From contig NZ_JAEMUX010000032.1 in the NCBI RefSeq assembly GCF_016598475.1, positions 1 through 64,000 of the forward strand: a stretch of DNA of 64,000 nucleotides, given 5' to 3'. Positions 62,072 to 64,000 of this stretch are shown in pieces (position 1 is the stretch's first letter; each line of letters starts with the position of its first letter). Both the position numbers and the translations under genes were made by a program. Origin of the DNA: Streptomyces adelaidensis. Lineage in GTDB: Bacteria > Actinomycetota > Actinomycetes > Streptomycetales > Streptomycetaceae. Under the pieces are notes generated by a model. That model had not been told where the DNA came from and did not search any database. It saw only the letters and a program-made list of their open reading frames with translations.

Positions 62072-62680
62072 ATGTCGCAGCGTGTTCGCACTCCCCGTAC
62101 CCGTACGTCCCAGCTCCGTGTCCGGGCCGCCGTGGTGGCCGTCGGGATGGGGCTCTCGGGTGTGCTGGGGGTCGGGGTCGCGGCCGCCGCCGGTGGTGCT
62201 CAGAGCTCGGGTACCACCCAGGCCGTGGCCGGTGTCCAGGCCGCCGCCGCCAAGAAGGCCCCCTCCTGGACCAGCCCGGTCAAGGGATACAAGCTGAGCG
62301 CGCGGTTCGCGCAGGCCGGGAACATGTGGTCCGCGAAGCACAGCGGGCAGGACTTCGCCGTCAAGAGCGGTACGTCCGTCGTCGCCGCGCACGGCGGGAC
62401 CGTCGTGAAGGCCGGCGGCAACGGCGCCGGTGACGGCTCCGCGTACGGCAACGCCGTCGTCGTCAAGCACGGCAACGGCACGTTCTCCCAGTACGCCCAT
62501 CTCTCGAAGGTCTCCGTGAAGGTCGGGCAGGTCGTCAAGACCGGCCAGCGGATAGCCTTCTCCGGCAACACCGGCAACTCCAGCGGGCCGCACCTGCACT
62601 TCGAGATCCGGACGACGGCGAACTACGGCTCCGCCCTCGACCCGGTCGCCTTCCTGCGGACCAAGGGCGTCACCGTCTGA
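62072..62680 (+). CDS. Secreted M23 peptidase (LytM-type)
   Basis: A 202-residue exported protein. It has a basic N-terminus and a signal-peptide-like hydrophobic stretch (about residues 18-45). The M23 domain (about 75-200) contains HSGQDFAVKSGTSVVAAHGG (zinc ligands His and Asp) and SGPHLHFEIR (HxH). M23 enzymes cut peptidoglycan cross-bridges; it is probably used in growth or germination. The ATG at 62072 follows GAGG. It is convergent with the TetR gene. Confidence 0.93.
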   Translation: MSQRVRTPRTRTSQLRVRAAVVAVGMGLSGVLGVGVAAAAGGAQSSGTTQAVAGVQAAAAKKAPSWTSPVKGYKLSARFAQAGNMWSAKHSGQDFAVKSGTSVVAAHGGTVVKAGGNGAGDGSAYGNAVVVKHGNGTFSQYAHLSKVSVKVGQVVKTGQRIAFSGNTGNSSGPHLHFEIRTTANYGSALDPVAFLRTKGVTV

Positions 62681-62723
62681 GTCCCGCCGTACGGAGTCGT
62701 GCGGGCGTGGTCGTCGGGGGCCG

Positions 62724-63341
62724 TCAAGTGCTTCGGGTGCCGCCGTGTGCCTGGGTCACGAGGTCGATCGCGACCTCCAGGACCGCCTCGCGCTTGGCCT
62801 CGGGGTCGCCTTCGACGTCCCGGAGGACGAACATGCCGGCGTGCATGGTGAACAGGGCGCTGGTGCAGCGGACCTGGTCGGTCAGGGCGGCGTCCGGTTC
62901 CTTGATCGTGTCGATCAGGCGGATCATGCGGTCCTTGAAGGTCTCGCCCACGCTCAGCTCGCGTACCGTCGCCTGGTTCTCCTGCATGAAGCGGAAGAGG
63001 GGGGCGACGTCGGCCAGGGCCAGGCTGTAGCGGCGCAGGATCTCCCGCTTGGTGTCGAGGGTGCGCGGCTGGTGGCCGGCCCACTCGATGAGCTCGTCGA
63101 TCGGGCGCCGCAGATCCTGGAAGAGGCTGATGAGGATGTCTTCCTTGGTCTTGAAGTGGTAGTAGAGCGCCGCCTTCGTCACGTCGAGGTGCTCGGCGAT
63201 CTCCCGCAGCGAGGTCTTCTCGTATCCCTGCTCCGCGAAGAGTTCGAGGGCCACGTCCTGGATGCGCTGACGGGTGTTCCCCCGGCGGTGCCGCCTCGTC
63301 GTCGGGGCGGCCGTGCCGCCACCGTCCGTCGTGTCGCTCAT
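62724..63341 (-). CDS. TetR-family transcriptional repressor
   Basis: A 205-residue TetR regulator with an N-terminal HTH (about residues 18-70: TRQRIQDVALELFAEQGYEKTSLREIAEHLDVTKAALYYHFKTKEDIL) and an all-helical ligand-binding domain. It is divergent from an MFS efflux gene, with two operators (63408-63425 and 63455-63472) in between. The simplest reading is that it represses itself and the pump and is released by a drug. The ATG at 63341 has GAGGAG 8 nt upstream; a GTG at 63350 is less likely. Confidence 0.94.
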   Translation of the reverse strand: MSDTTDGGGTAAPTTRRHRRGNTRQRIQDVALELFAEQGYEKTSLREIAEHLDVTKAALYYHFKTKEDILISLFQDLRRPIDELIEWAGHQPRTLDTKREILRRYSLALADVAPLFRFMQENQATVRELSVGETFKDRMIRLIDTIKEPDAALTDQVRCTSALFTMHAGMFVLRDVEGDPEAKREAVLEVAIDLVTQAHGGTRST

Positions 63342-63407
63342 CCTCGTCACTCCTCGCCGTCACGGAAGGCCCGGGTCGGTCAAGCCTCGGCCAAGACCGT
63401 GATACTT

Positions 63408-63472
63408 ACTTGACGACCGGCTAGTTACGGACCTAGCTTCCCTTAGTGTAGACAACTTGCCGGTCGGCAAGT
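63408..63472. promoter_or_regulatory. MFS promoter and two TetR operators
   Basis: ACTTGCCG-GT-CGGCAAGT (63455-63472) is a perfect 18-bp palindrome. ACTTGACG-AC-CGGCTAGT (63408-63425) is the same with changes. TTGACG (63410-63415) and TAGCTT (63434-63439) with an 18-bp spacer form a promoter toward the MFS gene. The first operator overlaps its -35 box and the second sits at about +10 to +27. Confidence 0.8.
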
Positions 63473-63538
63473 AAGTGGCGGAGAGCAAGGGCACCGCAGG
63501 CAAGTGCGCAGAGCTCCGGGGGGAGTGGAGGGACCGTA

Positions 63539-64000
63539 ATGGACGCGGATACCAAGAGGGATACGAAGAGGGTTGTCGAGAAGGAAGCGGGCGGTGGGGT
63601 GGGGGGCGACGCCCCCGGTGCGTCTGATGCGGCCGCTGTGGCCGACGGGGCGCAGCCGCGCAGTGTCCGGGTGGTGTTGCTCGCGCTCATGATCGCCATG
63701 CTGCTCGCGATGCTCGACAACATGATCATCGGGACCGCGATGCCGACGATCGTGGGCGAGCTCGGGGGCCTGGGACAGCTCTCCTGGGTCGTCACCGCGT
63801 ACACGCTCGCGACCGCCGCCTCCACTCCCATCTGGGGCAAGCTCGGCGACCTGTACGGCCGCAAGGGGGTCTTCATGACCTCGATCGTGATCTTCCTGAT
63901 CGGTTCGGCGCTGAGCGGGATGGCCCAGGACATGGACCAGCTGATCGCGTTCCGGGCGGTGCAGGGGCTCGGGGCCGGCGGGCTGATGGTCGGGGTCATG
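63539..64000 (+). CDS. MFS multidrug efflux transporter (DHA2 type), 5' part
   Basis: The first 154 codons of a drug:H+ antiporter of the EmrB/QacA class, cut by the window end. The first 45 residues are a hydrophilic Gly/Asp/Ala-rich segment. Then comes membrane helix 1 with LDNMIIGTAMPTI (the motif-D1-like region), helices 2 and 3 with the loop GKLGDLYGRKGVF (motif A), and VQGLGAGGLMVGV (motif B). The ATG at 63539 has GGAGGG upstream. It is paired with the TetR repressor. Confidence 0.93.
   Translation, partial: MDADTKRDTKRVVEKEAGGGVGGDAPGASDAAAVADGAQPRSVRVVLLALMIAMLLAMLDNMIIGTAMPTIVGELGGLGQLSWVVTAYTLATAASTPIWGKLGDLYGRKGVFMTSIVIFLIGSALSGMAQDMDQLIAFRAVQGLGAGGLMVGVM

Overview
The window is a stretch of high-GC actinobacterial chromosome, almost certainly Streptomyces. 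The evidence is GC-rich codon third positions, frequent GTG starts, a tipA gene with its typical promoter, lsr2 next to clpC, a WhiJ/AbaA-type gene set (XRE + DUF397 + RsbW-like ATPase), zinc-independent ribosomal protein paralogues behind a Zur box, and intergenic copies of a GGGGCGCGGGGAACTGCGCG repeat. Most of the gene order looks like conserved core chromosome. I see no prophage, integrase, transposase, CRISPR array, rRNA or tRNA.

Layout. 0.2-8.4 kb: a hairpin, an unknown ORF, an HTH + Clp_N protein with a self-contained leaderless promoter, a LysE exporter, a MacB/FtsX-type ABC pair, a DUF2786 protein and two lipoproteins. 8.5-11.2 kb: the zinc-starvation ribosomal island (S14, L28 on minus; L33, L31, a CobW-like protein and S18 on plus) diverging from one Zur box, with a 20-bp tandem repeat array beside S14. 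11.4-13.6 kb: the WhiJ-like trio. 13.7-18.4 kb: aldehyde dehydrogenase, a Phd/RelE toxin-antitoxin pair, and a PadR-controlled DrrAB-type exporter. 18.5-27.5 kb: glutamate decarboxylase, tipA, DedA with a Q/N/Y-rich tail, a ThrE-like exporter, pyrophosphatase, D-Ala-D-Ala carboxypeptidase and a zincin. 27.6-35.8 kb: tilS-hpt-ftsH and the folate genes folE-folP-(NTF2-like)-folB-folK-DUF3180.

35.8-49.2 kb: an MprF-like membrane acyltransferase, a membrane-anchored esterase, an acidic coiled-coil protein, two bacterial PH-domain proteins, an orphan nuoD2, a MidA-like methyltransferase, a two-component system, a decayed ArsR-type regulator and a threonine-aldolase-like enzyme. 49.4-55.0 kb: a tightly overlapping NAD/CoA cofactor operon (DUF2520-panC-nadB-nadC-coaX). 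55.1-64.0 kb: small conserved genes, a BlaI-like regulator, N-acetylglutamate-synthase-like GNAT, lsr2, a primase-polymerase-like protein, clpC with two ClgR boxes, an M23 peptidase, and a TetR/MFS efflux pair cut by the window end.

The main points for a second look are: eleven genes whose start lies 6-7 nt after a TANNNT hexamer (candidate leaderless mRNAs); a 20-bp element shared by the promoters of the DUF397 and ATPase genes; a dispersed repeat inserted inside one coding region and at the 5' end of another; a COG0523 protein without its P-loop; a regulator gene broken by both a deletion and a frameshift; and short tandem duplications at the 3' ends of lsr2 and the MidA-like gene.
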